NCBI GenBank assembly: GCA_027943335.1
Contig: BSBK01002801.1
Coordinates: 809,001 to 873,000, forward strand
Length of the DNA stretch: 64,000 nucleotides
Direction: 5' to 3'
Source of the DNA: Chamaecyparis obtusa
Lineage: Eukaryota; Streptophyta; Pinopsida; Cupressales; Cupressaceae
The notes under the pieces were generated by a model, which saw only the letters and a list, made by a program, of their open reading frames with translations, was not told the DNA's origin and ran no database searches. Made by a program: the position numbers and the translations under genes. The first letter of the stretch is position 1. Each line of letters begins with the position of its first letter. Below are positions 46,437 to 59,743 of this stretch, piece by piece.

Positions 46437-46978
46437 TCATCTTGATCTCATCAATCATAGTATGTGAAAGTACTTTCAGTTTCAATCATCTCTATATCTT
46501 TACTATATATCTTTGATATTATCCTAAATACTAGAGTCTAGAATTGAGTTTAAAGTAACAAGTTTGAACTTTGTTTTTTGAACAGGATCAATGTTGTAGT
46601 CTTGCAGTTGCAAATGCTAATTTACTAAACCGGCTTGTCAAATACAAAAATGTACAACTAAAGTTGTAGAGATGTTGTAGACTTTTAGTTGTCTTACTGA
46701 TTTAGATTTTGAGACTTCTCACTTCACATTAGGCAAATTGACCTAAAGCTGTTGTTGCTCCCTTGTTTCTGTAAAAAGGAATTCAGGGTCATTGGCTTAG
46801 AGTTAGGGTAATGAAATTGAAATTGGGCAATGTGCCAAATTGCCAGTGGGTATTGAGTCATTGAATTTTGTAAACAAAATCATAGAGCTGTATTGAGGCA
46901 TTGTATCATATTTGTAATTAAATTAATGAGAATCAGTATTTCTAACTCTAAGAATTGTAACATATGAATTGCTATGTT
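46437..46978. other. Unassigned sequence between convergent pseudogenes
   Basis: No gene is seen. The left boundary of hAT copy 2 may fall here or further left. It cannot be set, because copy 1 runs out of the window at the equivalent of 46979. Confidence 0.5.
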
Positions 46979-49900
46979 GTAAAAAAGAATAATGAAAAAT
47001 CTACAAGAATTGTACCATATGAGCTGAATAATGCAAATGAAAACCATTATTAATGATGGAATTGAATCTTGATGACATTATCAACCACATTCATGTTTTT
47101 GACATTAGAATATGCTATTATGCATGACTGATGATGAGATACAAAAACTAACAGTAGACTTCAGGAAAAAGCTTAATAAATACCTAGGACTTGCTACTTC
47201 TACAATGGTTCAACTTCAGGCTGCCACATCATATCATCATTGAGATCGTCCGATTCAACACCATCAACTTCATAGCTTCCTTGGTTCTTCAATATGTTTT
47301 CTCCACTCTGCATACCACCACTTAACTGATGTTCACTGCTAGCAGTACTAGTACCAGTACATGAGTCAATGACATCATTGTCTATGGCATTCCCACTCCC
47401 AGTCCCACTTTGGTTTGAAATGTTTCCCATCCCTCTTCTTTGACATTTCTTACTCCACAATTTTAGTGCCCTTTCGTAAGGAAAAGTATTGACTTCATTC
47501 CTAGATGTATAGAGCCTCAAGAAATTTTCTAGATTCTTGTCTAGTTTGTTTCTTAGCTTTGAATTTAGGAATCCCAAAGCACTGAAAAATATCTTATCCT
47601 CCACCGACCCTAATATCATGGTCAGACATAAATCAAAAAGCTTGAAATATTCTGATATTGAATCAATCAACAATTCACTCTTAGCTAGATTTTTCCAAAG
47701 CCTTTATACTGATCCATCTTCGTGAGAGTTTTGCATAATATTATATTGTTCCCTCATTGTTAGTGAAAAATGACTTGATTTATCTCTCAAACGATTTTCA
47801 TCTGAAATTCCATTTAGAGTTACTCCATTTAACTCTTTGGTTTTGCATAAATGATCTATCGAAGTTAGTAGCTTAGTTTTAAAATCTTTCAGATTGTTCA
47901 TATTCCAATATCAAGGAAACACAATAGCCATGGATTCAAGTAGTTTGAATGGAGGGAATCTTGCTCTAATCTATGCGGAAAGATCAAAGGCAATGTGCTT
48001 CACAGAAGCTGTTATAGACTCAACGATCTTGGTAAAGTCTTCCCTTTTAATACTTGATACTCACCTCCTGGGGTTCTTTCCTGGTTCCTCAGACTCGATC
48101 CTGGCAAAGTAGCGCATTGGTATCTCAACTTCGTGAACTTCTGCACATAAATCCCCCTTTGAACCAATTTTTAAAAGTTATCAGGATTGTCCAAATCTAT
48201 GATTTTTAGCCAGCTGGAAAATTTTACATCATTGACACGTAATTCATAGAGATTATCGAGCGTCAAGCATGTCAATTTACGCAGTGCAACATATTCTGCA
48301 ATATACAATGCTCTTTGCTGGGCCTTTTTCATTATATTTATCATTTCCTCAAGCATGGCGAGAAGACCTGCTAATGTTAACAATGTCTCTACATTACTTA
48401 ACATTGCCAGTAGCGCAAGAAATTTTGGTTGCCTTGCTTAGTCATGAATTGAGTTCATTAGACCAAGAAACAATTGATATTCTGAAAAAATTTGATGTGT
48501 TGGTCCATCCAAAGAGATCCATCTGGTATCATTATCCTTGAGAAGCTTGTTCTTGTCGAGTAGTCCTTCGACAAAGTGTTGAAATTCCGTCAATCATTTC
48601 AAACTTCGACAGAAGTATTGGTAGAGCTCTTTGATTAAAGCTTTAATTTTTTGTACTGGAGCATGCTTGCTGACAACTCCAAAAGCTAGATTCATTCTAT
48701 GGGCCATGCAGTGAATGGGAGTAACGTAGGGTGCACAAGAAGATTGTATCCTTGTGCAAAGACTGCTCTTGTGGCCTTGCATTACTGAAGCTCCATCCGC
48801 TCCAACACATGCCAACTTTTTAGCAATGGTCATGTCATCTATGCCTCCATATTCAATTAGAGAACTCTTTACTAGTTCAAATAAATTTTCTGCTGTCGCA
48901 TTATCCCTCATTTTAGAAACAGTTTGTAGATGAGGTTGGCAAACAAAATTCTATAGAGTATAAACATGCATGCATATCCAAGAAGTATTGTCTATTGATG
49001 TAACCTTGTCTAAAGACAATGTAATAAAAATTTGACTCTTTAATTTTTTCCTTCAGATCCTCTTTTTCAACCTCGGCAAGACAACTTGCCCATTCCCATC
49101 CACTGTTTACTGACCAGTGACTGTTAGGATAGTTATGAACTTTTAGAAAGTGTAATAAAGCACTCAATGATGGGTAGTCTATCATAGGATGCCCTCTTCT
49201 CAAAATATTAAACACAACACTTAACTGAACAACTTTTCCCATTAGTTCTACTTCCAATGCTTTTCCAAAACAAGCTTCAATGGAGCCTTTAACTTCACCA
49301 GGCTTCATCTTTATATTATGCTAAAATTCATATAATTATACATTCCTAACATGCTGAGATTCCTCCTTTGTTTTCCATCTTATCACTAATTTTTAACTCC
49401 ATCTATGGTTTTCTTTTCATAAACTTTACCCATATGCTTCTCTTTGGTGTCAATTTTTAGCTGCAACCTCTTTTCCTCCTTATTTATTTCACTGCAAATC
49501 TTACATCTACATTCTACTGGAGGCTCCCCTTCAATTGGATTATCCACTGGTTCAATGAATGGATACTTTTACACCCATTCTATTTGAAAATTCCTTGACA
49601 GATCCCACATTCTATCATTCTTTGATTTGTATTTTCTTTTCTTCCCTGCACCATCATCTTCTCTGACATTCTCAGTCTCATCCAAGTCGATTATATCATT
49701 ATGGATACTTTGGGTATTTAACTAAAAATCTTCTTCAAGTTCATCGTGACCTGAGATATTAGGTTCCCTGACTTCTTCAATATGTCGTGTAGGTTCAACC
49801 TCAGGTTGTGAATCTTGAAAATCTTCTTGTGATGAAGTAGCTTCTCGATTTTGGCCAGAAACATTTCCAACACCATGACCAAAGTACGATGATAAGGTTC

Positions 49901-50695
49901 TACATTTTGTTGGCCTCTCTTGGCTTTCCCCATATGCCGAAGCCTTACCCTTATTCTTGTTCGACATCTCAATTCTTCAACGAAATAAAAGCTACCAGCC
50001 TACCAGTGAAAAAAAATGTAAAAAAAAATGTTTACTTGTTGAAGAAGTGACAAATGACAATAGAACTATAATATACATTGTTTACATAGTCGCAGAATAA
50101 TAATCACTTACCTTTGCCTCAAATTCAATCGCAGTCGTGACTCGTCAAAGTAGTCAAGACTCAATAGTCTGAACTTCCTTATTGATCAAATTGAACTGAT
50201 CCAAATTGTGTACAATAACATTGATGTATGAATGTATTTATACTAATATTTTTTGGCGAATTGGGTGGGAAGTATTAGGTTGGTGTCCAAATATTTGGTG
50301 AAGCCTGTTTAATTATAACACATCTTGTGTTATATCCTAGGCAATTATGGGTCCTCCAATACCTTGATATGATTAATAAAGTTGACAAAAGTCCATCGGT
50401 TTGAGACATGCGTCCATAAAATGCTGGTGAAGTTGGGTGCACCTAAAAAAATATATATATAACTATTGGTGAATATAGACCGTCCATTTGGGGCCGCTTT
50501 GAAATTATAGGTGAACGTTAAAAAAATATTGTGCCCAAAAATTATATGCCATTGGCGATGATCCCAAGCATTGGACCCAATTTTCATAAATGTGGGGCGA
50601 TATGATCATTCCTATATGGCCAATATATTCACCAAATCGGGGGTTGGCGACAAGCGACATTCACCAAATGGCGAATAATCACCACTAAAGTTTTC
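46979..50695 (-). mobile_element. hAT-like DNA transposon, copy 2
   Basis: It is colinear with 1-3908 at roughly 90 percent identity. The right end is set at 50695 by loss of similarity after the shared gttttc. Subterminal ggcgaat / ttcacc motifs are better preserved here (for example 50630-50680). The left end is undefined. The copy carries the decayed transposase at 47200-49967 and only a short TA run at 50450-50461. It lies tail to tail with the G-patch pseudogene. Whether the two belong to one larger element is open. Confidence 0.75.
47200..49967 (-). pseudogene. hAT-family transposase pseudogene, copy 2
   Basis: The start is ATG 49965-49967 (MSNKNKGKASAYGESQERP), with 80 codons open to a TAG at 49722-49724 that is CAG in copy 1. 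The order is as in copy 1: BED-like finger (CRCKICSEIN) near 49480-49520; the core with GADGASVMQG near 48770-48800, THCMAHRMNLAF-type block near 48690 and DTRWISLDG near 48520; and a C-terminal part with FLNSKLRNKLDKNLENFLRLY in the hAT dimerisation position, ending in an acidic tail (47200-47673, 157 codons still open). Breaks include TGA at 48594-48596 (also present in copy 1), a TAA near 49571, and frameshifts near 49025 and 49330. It is not functional. The better-preserved N- and C-termini make this the more useful copy for classification. Confidence 0.87.
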
Positions 50696-51495
50696 ATTGA
50701 TAATTATTAAATAAAAATTAAGTTTAATTGTGTAATTTTAGTTAAGTGGAACTTATTAGTTGAGTTGCATATTTTAAATTAATTAAAAGTAAATAATGCA
50801 ACTTAAAAAATACTTTATTATAAAAGTAGAACTTAACCTTTTAAAATCAAGTTGAGTTAAAGTGACTTAAAGCATGACTTAAAGTTGAGGGGCTCAAATA
50901 AATAATTCTTTTAATAAATTAAAGTTGATAAAAATGAGGTCGTAGTTGAGTTCTTATTTCTATGATTTGGAGTTAACATTTTTATTGTTTTTAACAGTTG
51001 CGTTCTATTTTGTTATTTTGGAGTTGCACTCTTTCAACTATGGTATTTGGGTTTTCTATATAAGAGAGCTAGGAGATCATTTGGGTGATAATTCAATCAG
51101 GTTTTGAAGAATTCTCTCTTGGAGGATTAAAGTTTTGGTGTTTTCGAAAGCTTTGGATTTTCAAGATTTGGAATTGATTTTCTATCTAGCATTGTGTATT
51201 AAGATAGGGTTTTAAAATCCTTAAAAGTTGTCGATTAAAATCATTGTCTTCTTCATGTTTGATTATATCTTGCATGTAAATGACGAGTGTTTGTTAAAAA
51301 GATGTGTTTCTTTGATAATCTGAAATGTTAGGGAATCTTTTGGAAGGAAAATTTGATCAAGGTTTTCTTCAAAAGTTTTTCTTTGATTTATTTTTAATTA
51401 TGGCATTCCATGGTTTTGAAAGAGTTCATTTTTAGAGAAAATGCATGCTTTTGAAATAGAAATATAGATTTGCATGTGTGAAAGAAAGATAAATT
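50696..51495 (+). other. LTR-like or promoter-like relic with TATA box
   Basis: TATATAAG at 51057-51064 is followed by gagagctaggagatca and a stretch rich in tttggatt words. Thymine-rich alternating words such as agttgag(t/g)t precede it. The look is of an old LTR or promoter, but there is no partner copy or coding sequence in the window. No gene is supported. Confidence 0.3.
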
Positions 51496-52719
51496 TGTTG
51501 AAAATCCATTATGGGAAAGTGAGATACTGAGAGGCGGTGGCGGGGAATCAGTTATCTGTACTGTTAAATCCATTTTGACACAAATTCACTTGCATAACAT
51601 AAACATCAAATTCAATACTGAAATACATCTAACATTATAATATTCATCCATGAAATTGAAAATGTAACACAAAGATTTTGGTTACCCAAAAACTCTTGAA
51701 AGGTAAAACTGGGGCGGGGATGACATCCAAAAATATTCATTATAGCAATATTAAAGTTTGCCTGTTAGGGCTATAAAGTTTTGATCATAAAATAATGATC
51801 TACCCTATGAGGGGTCTGCCCTGCTAAGAGCTTAAGTACTTATACAATCTACCTTAGTAAAAGGATTTAAACTTACAACAAAGTAAGCACTTGGTTAAGA
51901 GATTTACTTAGGCTTGTTAGGACCACTTTGTTAAGAGATTTTCCCTGATTCACCTATTAGAATGTCTCAGTAGCTGATCCTTCAGTTTTCACTTTGATGC
52001 TAATAAAAAATCTTCTCCTTCCGACACTAGTTTGATCTCCTTAATCAAATATATCTCTGTTCTGTCCTCCACTACCTTGCTCCATCACTTTTACTGATCT
52101 CTTCCTATATCAAAATGCTTCTCTATTCTATATATGAGATCCTTCATATTCATATTCTTCTCATACTCACAAAATCATCCATCATTTTAGGGTTTAGATC
52201 TCATCTTTTATAGACAACAAAATATCCTTCTAGATCAAGATCAATGATCTAGATTCTCTACTTATGCCGCTTAAGCATTCCCTAAATCTGATAGGCTACA
52301 TAGATTACATAGGGATCAATGATTAAAAATCTAAGGCATAATCACCTCCATGATTCCCTCAAAAAACATAAAATATTATGTAGATGTCAGCGAAAATGGT
52401 TTACCTTAGTATTTGTGCCATTACAAAAACATATGTCAAATTTGGCTTACTCGACATATGAAGTATCTGACACTTAGCATTAACTATTCTTCTTATACTG
52501 GTGCTCGACACTAATATATCTACATAGCTTGGCATAAAATACTTGACTATTACTAAAGTACTCGGTGACCTCTGACTTGCTTGGCAGTAACTACTGCTCA
52601 ATAATTGTACAAGATACAAGTCTAGGGATAACTCGACCTTTACTAGATGGCTCGGTTGCAGTGATGACTGACCAAAATTGCCTAGAAAATGACTAAGTGT
52701 AAGACACTAATAGACAACA
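51496..52719 (-). repeat. 3' LTR of the copia-like element, about 1,224 bp
   Basis: On the plus strand it runs from TGTTGAAAATCC to GACAACA, with TG...CA ends and a TGTTG/CAACA inverted terminus. Early blocks (ctgagaggcggtggcggggaatcagt) parallel those of the solo LTR (ctgagagg...gtgaatcagt), and both contain repeated (g)ttaagagattt phrases. The polypurine tract abuts at the right. The left target duplication cannot be checked. Confidence 0.65.
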
Positions 52720-52737
52720 AAACTTAGGGATTAAAAA

Positions 52738-52750
52738 TCTCCCCCTTTGA
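52738..52750 (-). other. Polypurine tract of the copia-like element
   Basis: On the minus strand it reads CAAAGGGGGAGAT, shortly before the LTR start TGTTGTC. The phrase CAAAGGGGGAGA is typical of the 3' end of plant copia elements. Confidence 0.7.
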
Positions 52751-53059
52751 CATTAGTGGAAAAAACACTTTGTTGTGACATTTACATTACATTACATGAG
52801 TATTTGGTAATAAGAAAACTCCCCCTAAAACTTGACTTGGTCTTCAAAAGATTCTACACATACATATACATAAGACTCTTTTTGACATACAATTGAATAT
52901 ATACATATTAAAAAATAGTATATCATACCGTGATATACATCCCTTCCTGTATTTCTCTATATGTAGCATTTTTTTTATTTCCACCTTCTGTCATTTCCCT
53001 TATTTCTGCGTTGAACTGTCATGGCATTCATTTCCCCCTTTTTTTGTCACTTGAAGCTG

Positions 53060-55107
53060 CTAGGGTGTAGGGGTTTTAAAGTATTTATTCAAAAATGGTT
53101 TATGGAGGTACATTATCATACCTAATGAATTGTCCCATTTAGACCTTATAGACTCCAAAACCCGCGACTTAATTTCTAGCTGGGCAGCTAGATCCACTAG
53201 GTTCTCGACAATAGAGAGATGAGGGTCTCTCTGCACTAACTCCTTTGATGTGGCTAATTCCTTCTGCATAACCTCAAGATGAGGTGTCATCATCATTTGT
53301 ATTGAAATTATCCTTTCCCTTATTCATCCATCATTAGCCATCAACTCAGCTAATCTTCCTTATGCATGTAGCAATCTAATGAAGTGGATGGAGCTGGAAC
53401 TTGCATCCATGCTTAGTGAATGACCAGTAGACTTTAAGTCTAATTGTAATTTATCAATCAAATCCTAATTATCCTTAGTGAACTCTTTAACATTACATAA
53501 GTTCTTGTATAGAGTATGAGAATTCTGCACAACTTCCTCTAAGTTTGTCACTAAGGCAAAAAGTTCTACCCATTTTACTGCAATGTCAGTGGAAACCTTT
53601 TCTAGTACCTTGGTCTCAAACTTTCTCTTGGACCACTGCATAAGTTTATCATTTGACTTGCTGTCATCACTATTCACCTTCTTAACAAGTTTTACTAGTT
53701 GATCCAAGATAGGTGTTGGTTCATTCACATCATCCATTTCAAAAGATTCAATAAAGATACCTTTAATTTCATGTAAGACTTGATTTTTGTGATTATCTCT
53801 TCTTAGCTCTTCTTGTTTTCTCTTCTTCTTTAAGAGATCTTGCAATATATACATTTTCTCACATGTTAAGTTATTAGTGTCCCACTTAGGAATCACTATA
53901 ACTTCATCGAGTGTAACTTGTGTGCCAAGAGATTTATCCCTCTTCTTCTATGATTTCTTCCTCGGTGTATTCCCACTCGACAATTGTATAAGATCTTTTA
54001 TGGTCTCTTGCTCCTTAGGCTATGGTTTTTCCTTTGCTATCTCTTCTTCAGTATTTTCCTTTTCCTCCACATGAGGACTTGTTACAACTAATCCAAACTT
54101 ATCTACTTTCTCTTTAATAATCTCCTCGACTCGTTCTTTCTTTTCCTCCTCGGTAAGTGTATCCTCAGGTGTGATTGCAGACTTGTCTTATTTCTTGAAA
54201 TTGGTACTCTATGAGGTTTGATGTTCAAGTATGACCGTATGAGGGCTTATTGGTGTAGTGTTCATAGTTGATGTACTCTCAATCCTTGGATAATATTGTA
54301 CCTAAATTAGTAGTGGATTAGTGCATGGTAGAAACTTATTTGAGGCTACCTCGACAAGTATTTGTTTCTAAATTTCCTCCTTAGTTAATACATTTGATTT
54401 TACTGGGGTATCCTCAGTGATATCCACAATTGTGATCACATCCTATTATCCACTTACTTCTGCATTCTGTCCCACTTCTTCCTCTATATTCTGTGGTTCA
54501 TCAATATTTTCCTTATTATCCAACTCCACTTAGCTGGATGTGCCTTCAGTCGGTTGTGAACTCTTGTCAATTATTAGTCCAAATATAATTTCCATAACCT
54601 TGTGCTCTGTTGAACAATATCTTCAACCTTATGCTACAAAATAGAATATGCTTGGAGCTTGGGAACAAACCTATTTCTATATTGGTCCATATATTGTTGT
54701 ATGTACTCAAGGGATAGATCTGGCATTACTTGAGCTAGAGTACTCTCCCTTATCTATTTCTTAGTAATCATGGCATAATTCCATTTCTAATCTATTATTT
54801 TGTATAGCTCATCAGGGATAAGATTCCCCATCTATAGAGGTATCATTTTGAATGTGCACAATATTTCAATCATAGCCTCTTCCACTTTCTCTTTATCCTC
54901 ATTGTTCAATTTTTCAAACTTTATTAGTTTAAATCCTACTAATCCAATAGTACTCTTGATATTGTGGCATATCTCATCCATAATCAATTGTCTTCTTTGA
55001 TATGGTTCCTTCTTCTTGGTATTCTCATCAGTATCTATTTCCTCATCAGCATCATCCTTCTCCAAGATTAGCTTCCTTCTTTGTTTCTTCCTTATATTAC
55101 TCGACAC
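53060..55107 (-). pseudogene. Lysine/glutamate-rich coding relic of the copia-like element
   Basis: Pieces at 54832-55107, 53465-53896 and 53060-53296 and shorter ones between run in the right order on the minus strand. The first reads KKQRRKLILEKDDADEEID and DEICHNIKSTIGLVGFKLIK. The second is coiled-coil-like (DLLKKKRKQEELRRDNHKNQ, VKWVELFALVTNLEEVVQNS). The third is helical and amphipathic (MQKELATSKELVQRD). No gag capsid, protease, integrase or reverse-transcriptase motif is visible. The upstream part is cut off at 55108 by the giant-LTR insertion. Non-autonomous copia-like elements with one long structural frame of unknown role are known in plants, and this looks like one. Confidence 0.5.
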
Positions 55108-57106
55108 ATGTAGTACCCCGCCCCTAGTCCGATTTTATAAATGTCATGATTATTTTAGGATGATAGATTATAGGTTAGGAAATCATTTATGGTTATGATT
55201 TTACTGACCCCATACTTGCATGTGTATGGTTGATGTGGTTGTTTTATATTTCTGTTTGACGTGCCTGATGCGGTTGAGGGACGGAGTCATAGTTGCTTGC
55301 GAGATCCACACGGTCGGCCAATCCCTGCCATTGTCTGTTACATATATTGGATGTACATGCTTTGTTATGTGATGATAGGTTTGCAGGTACATGGCATTGT
55401 CTTCCCTGAATTGGTAGGAGTGAGGGTGCCCATGAACATTCATCTCAATGGTAAAGAGGGGAGATAATACATAGACCCAAAACCCTATCCTAAGCCTATT
55501 TATCCTAAGTGTTGGATAAGTGTCTATTGACTACCCTACTTGAATTTTCCAAGTGACAAAGTTTGTGGATCCCTTCTTTGAGTTTGTATATTTATTTGAT
55601 GATCTTGATTTATTGCTGATTGATTATTTGATTTTCTATAGTTATGGAATTTAATATTATAATTTGAAAATAATATTTAAATTTATTTCCTATATTTTTG
55701 TATGATTATTAATTAATTAAAAATCAAATATTAGGATATTTGGTTTTAATTAATTAATTATGTGAAAATAGGATAAATATTGTCCATTAGATTTTAAATT
55801 ACTAAATTGCATGATTTAATCATGTTTGGATTATTAAATTATTATATAATAGATTTTAATATTAACATGTGCTTTATTGAGTTTGAATGTGATTTGTTTG
55901 AAAAAGTGAAAACTTGTCTTTAGGAGTCTAAGTTTAGTTGTGCACAATTAAATATATTTTTAATTATCAATTAGCAATTTCTCTCAATTAAAGAGGGTGA
56001 GTTTGATTAGGAGTTGTATTGTGAGTCATCTAGGGATTGCATGAATGGTGAAGTTGAATCCCTAATAGAGGGAATTAGCATTCATTGGGATGGAATGAGG
56101 TTGTTGGAGATTTTTGGAGAGAGCTTTTGGAGAATTTGAGACATTTCTGTGTTCTTGAGCTTTTGTGTGTGTGCTTGAGTTTCTGGGTGTAGATTGCTTG
56201 CATCTAGAATTGGGTTTTGCATACACTGTGATTCAGATCTACAGGATTGCATTCTTCTGTTGTCAAATTTGGGAGTTTCAGCATTCTAAAGGCATTCTAT
56301 TACAGTTTCTAACATTGCAATTGAGGTAGGGTTTGAAGGAACCTTCCTGTGATTTCATTTGTAGAATTCTCAGTATTTTATTGTGTTTGATTTGATTTGT
56401 TGCTATAGATCTATTTTTAATTATGCTTTCAATTTGGGTGATTAGAGAACCCTTAGAATTGTAGTTTTAGTTTATATATTGACTTGGCATAGTAGGGTTA
56501 TGCTGTCAAAATTTTCTGAGAAAATTCACTATAGAAACCTTAGAAAATGAAAAATTAAATTGGCTATAGTTCAAACTATTAAGTAGATGAAATAAATAAA
56601 TGGGCTATGGAGAAAAATAAATTTTGGTTTGGAAAAATGTAATCTAGGTAAAAAACCCAATTTCTATAAAAATGACAGTAAGAAAAAAATATACCTCAGT
56701 TAAAAAAAAATCTATTTGCCTACATGACAAAATGACATTAGTAACTATGAATGTGTTTGCAAAATTTAGGGGAAAATACAAGGGAAAAGACAAACCCACA
56801 TGTGTGTGTGTGTGAGTAATATGACAAATTTCCATTTCTCAAAAAATATTATAGGACCTGTACATTTCTATTTTCGGAAACAGAGCCCTTTCTAAAAAAA
56901 ATACATAGAAAAATATTTCCTTATAATATTAATATATATGTTTATAAATTCTTTGAATCTATTATAAATAAAATTTCTTTGCATTGCTTTTTAATATGCA
57001 TGCATCGAAATTAGAAAAGAATAAAAAAATTATTATAAGAAAATAATAATTAACAATGTTAAAACTGTAAAAAAAAAGTATTATAAAATTTAATGTTTGA
57101 TTAAAG

Positions 57107-57240
57107 TGAAGGGGGCGGGGACCACCTGTCCCTTACCCCTCTCCCTATGCGTAGGTAGTAGCAGGAGAGTACACATGGGCTGCCGTGGCAGGCCCATACG
57201 TGGGTACTGCAGTGGGGAGAGGGATGTATTTCCCCCCACT
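57107..57240 (+). other. GC-rich block inside the AT-rich LTR
   Basis: It is rich in short palindromes and mirror motifs (gggaccacctgtccc, ctatgcgtag, tgccgtggca). The equivalent block in the 3' LTR is 63551-63690. Flanks are over 80 percent A/T. The block may be structural or an older insert common to the family. Confidence 0.6.
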
Positions 57241-57299
57241 TGCAATGGTTTGTTAATTTTTTTTTATATAGCTTTCTTTTTCATTAACAATTTCGTTAA

Positions 57300-57301
<2 letters not shown>

Positions 57302-57359
<58 letters not shown>
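57302..57359. repeat. (TA)n microsatellite, 29 units
   Basis: It lies in the 5' giant LTR. The equivalent tract in the 3' LTR at 63745-63774 has 15 units. Confidence 0.97.
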
Positions 57360-57362
<3 letters not shown>

Positions 57363-58557
57363 TTTTGTTATTATAAAAAAAAAATTAATTAATTCGTTAA
57401 TTATTTTTATAATTATTTTCATTAATAAATTTTGTTAATAAAATTTTATTATATTAATATTCTTTTTATAAACCATTGTTATTTATAACGCTTTTTTTTA
57501 TTAATAATATTTATTTGTATTAATAAATATTATTTGATGAGTATAGTTTTTCTAGCAAAGCTAAGTTAATTTTATTAATGTTTCTAATCATAGTTTTAAT
57601 TAACTTTTATTATTTAATGATTAACAATAATTTTATTGTTTAGTTTGTTTTATTTAGTATTGGCAAAAATTTGTTAATAGGATTATTAAGGATTTTTGTT
57701 CAATATTAGGAAGAGAAGATATGGGTTAGAATGTTAGGACTTAAATTAAAATTAAAATTATTGTTTCATTATGAAGTTATTGTACTATGTTTGCTAAGTA
57801 AGTTAATAAACTTCATATAGTAAGATGATGAATCTTATTGAGTTTCTGGTTTAGTATTGTACATTTGGGTTATCTCATATTGGTATATGCATATTTTTAT
57901 ACTGAAATTGGCTATTTTCTGCAATGTGGTTTTATCTTTCCTAGATGTTGGGTTTATCAGTTTTATGGGAACTAGATGACTTACGAAAGACAGAGGCTTG
58001 GGAATGGTCTTCTTTGTTCATGTTGTTTCTTATGTTTGGCATGAGTGTGTATTGTGTATATTCTATTTGATCTTATAGGCTCATGATGTACTATGTGTTC
58101 AGTGATTATACTTATGTAGTCAATCCTGATTTCTGTGATGATTCTAGATGTGTGACTATCTGATTTTATCTATGTTAAGATCTAGGAGAGATCTATGAGC
58201 CTAGGGTAGTTTACCTAGATATGTAGTAGGAGGTGGCTTGCAATAAGTGCCGGGGCCCACAAGTCGTTGCCAAAATCACTTATTGTTAAGTATCTTAATC
58301 AAGTGATAACATAATATAACATTGAGAGATTTAAAAATGAACCTAACAAGAAGTGGTCCTCACCCAGGTGATAGTGCTAGTACAGACTAAGATGGTGTTG
58401 AGAAGATGACTAGCCCCCTTTTAAGGGATGAGTTGGCATAGTCGATGGCTTCATCTGTACGAGAAGTCATTGACACCGTGTATGGTCACTTGGGTGCCGG
58501 GATCTAGAGAGATTACCAGGATAAAACTCAAGGGTTAGACGTACATGATGACACCTT

Positions 58558-58562
58558 CCTAT
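58558..58562. repeat. Target-site duplication cctat of the nested solo LTR, left
   Basis: It directly precedes TGACGGAAAA. The same five bases lie at 59739-59743. Confidence 0.88.
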
Positions 58563-59738
58563 TGACGGAAAATGGATGAAGTGACTGAGAGGGGGGGGGG
58601 TGAATCAGTCAACCATAAAACACTTCACAATTATTTCTTTCCAGATCCCTTAGGATATCTTAATGAATATTATCTGTTTAACACTCGGTAAATAGATTGT
58701 AGTAACTTGGTAGATGCAGAAAGTATTAGTAAAACTATCTTCAGATATTCATCACCACTTGTATATGATTAAGATAACTATTAAGAACACAAGAGACACA
58801 GGATTTAACGTGGAAACCCAATATGGGAAAAAATCACCAATGTATCTAGATACTGATTTTCACTTTTTTGAAGTGATGCCCGGTTAGAAGCCAACCCGGT
58901 AAAAGGTTACAAAACACACTGTTAGGTGTGACCTTATTAGAGGATTTAATCACCCTGCTAGGAGTGGCGTGGTAAGAGGTCTTGAGAACAATTCAATGGA
59001 ATTGTCACCTTGTTAAAGGATTTACAATATGGTTGTTAAACCAACTCGGTTAAGAGATTTAGAATTCACTGTTACAATGATAAAAAGGTAACAATGAAAA
59101 TGACCTGTATAATAATGCAACTGCCTTGCTGATTACAGATCTCTATTCTGTATAAGTGTGATCCTTCCTGATCGAATATATCTCTGCTGCTCCTCAAGGA
59201 TATCTGGTCATCCTTCACAATTTCGCACACACCTTTCCTGTCTCTCTTCTATATATCTTCTGCTATATTTCTTGTTTATTTTTCACATTTGACCTTTTAT
59301 TTATATGATCTTAGATTTGTCAAATTGACATTACTTAGTATAATAGTCAGCTGAATTAAGAAAACTTTATTTGCAAAGATCCTTCAAGGGCCGACAGTGC
59401 TCGGTGACCATAACTTTCTACAATCTTTTGGAGACTGAGGGAACTCGGTAAATACTGATAATCCTTTTTCTTCGATAACCGACTGAACTCGGTAGATGCT
59501 AACTTTTCTTTGACAACCGAGTGAACTCGGTAAATGCTGATTTTCTTTGATAACCGAGTGAACTTGGTAAACACTGATTTTCTTTGATAACCAAGTGAAC
59601 TTGGTAAGCACTAATTTTAATGCCAGGCAGACCAACTGAGCTCGGTAGGTATTGATTGTTGCGGACTATGACATTGTGTGACATCAAAGACAATACATAA
59701 TTTGAGTAGCAATTTTCTTCAGACAATTATTTCCAACA
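58563..59738 (+). repeat. Solo LTR, copia-like, 1,176 bp, nested in the giant LTR
   Basis: It runs from TGACGG to CCAACA, an imperfect 6-bp inverted terminus, and is flanked by cctat on both sides. Inside are a G(10) run followed by tgaatcagtc, and ggatttaacgtggaaaccc, phrases common in plant copia LTRs. The similarity to 51496-52719 supports the family. No internal region is present, so it arose by recombination between two LTRs. Repeated (actcggtaa) words lie at 59440-59650. Confidence 0.88.
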
Positions 59739-59743
59739 CCTAT
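59739..59743. repeat. Target-site duplication cctat of the nested solo LTR, right
   Basis: It directly follows ...TTTCCAACA and matches 58558-58562. Confidence 0.88.

Larger units (their letters stand above)
51496..55108 (-). mobile_element. Part of a copia-like non-autonomous LTR element (interrupted)
   Basis: On the minus strand the order is a degraded coding frame (55107 down to 53060), a polypurine tract (about 52738-52750), then an LTR (52719 down to 51496). The LTR resembles the solo LTR at 58563-59738. The 5' part of the element, including its other LTR, is missing because the giant-LTR element inserted at 55108/55109. It should resume beyond the right edge of the window. No polymerase domain is seen in the remaining coding part. 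Confidence 0.6.

Noticed and set aside
38260..50695. One 12-kb composite hAT element from the ggcgaat-rich stretch at 38.3 kb to the end at 50.7 kb
   Set aside because: The short words are similar, but no inverted match to the right terminus exists near 38.2 kb, and the words also occur by chance in AT-rich DNA.
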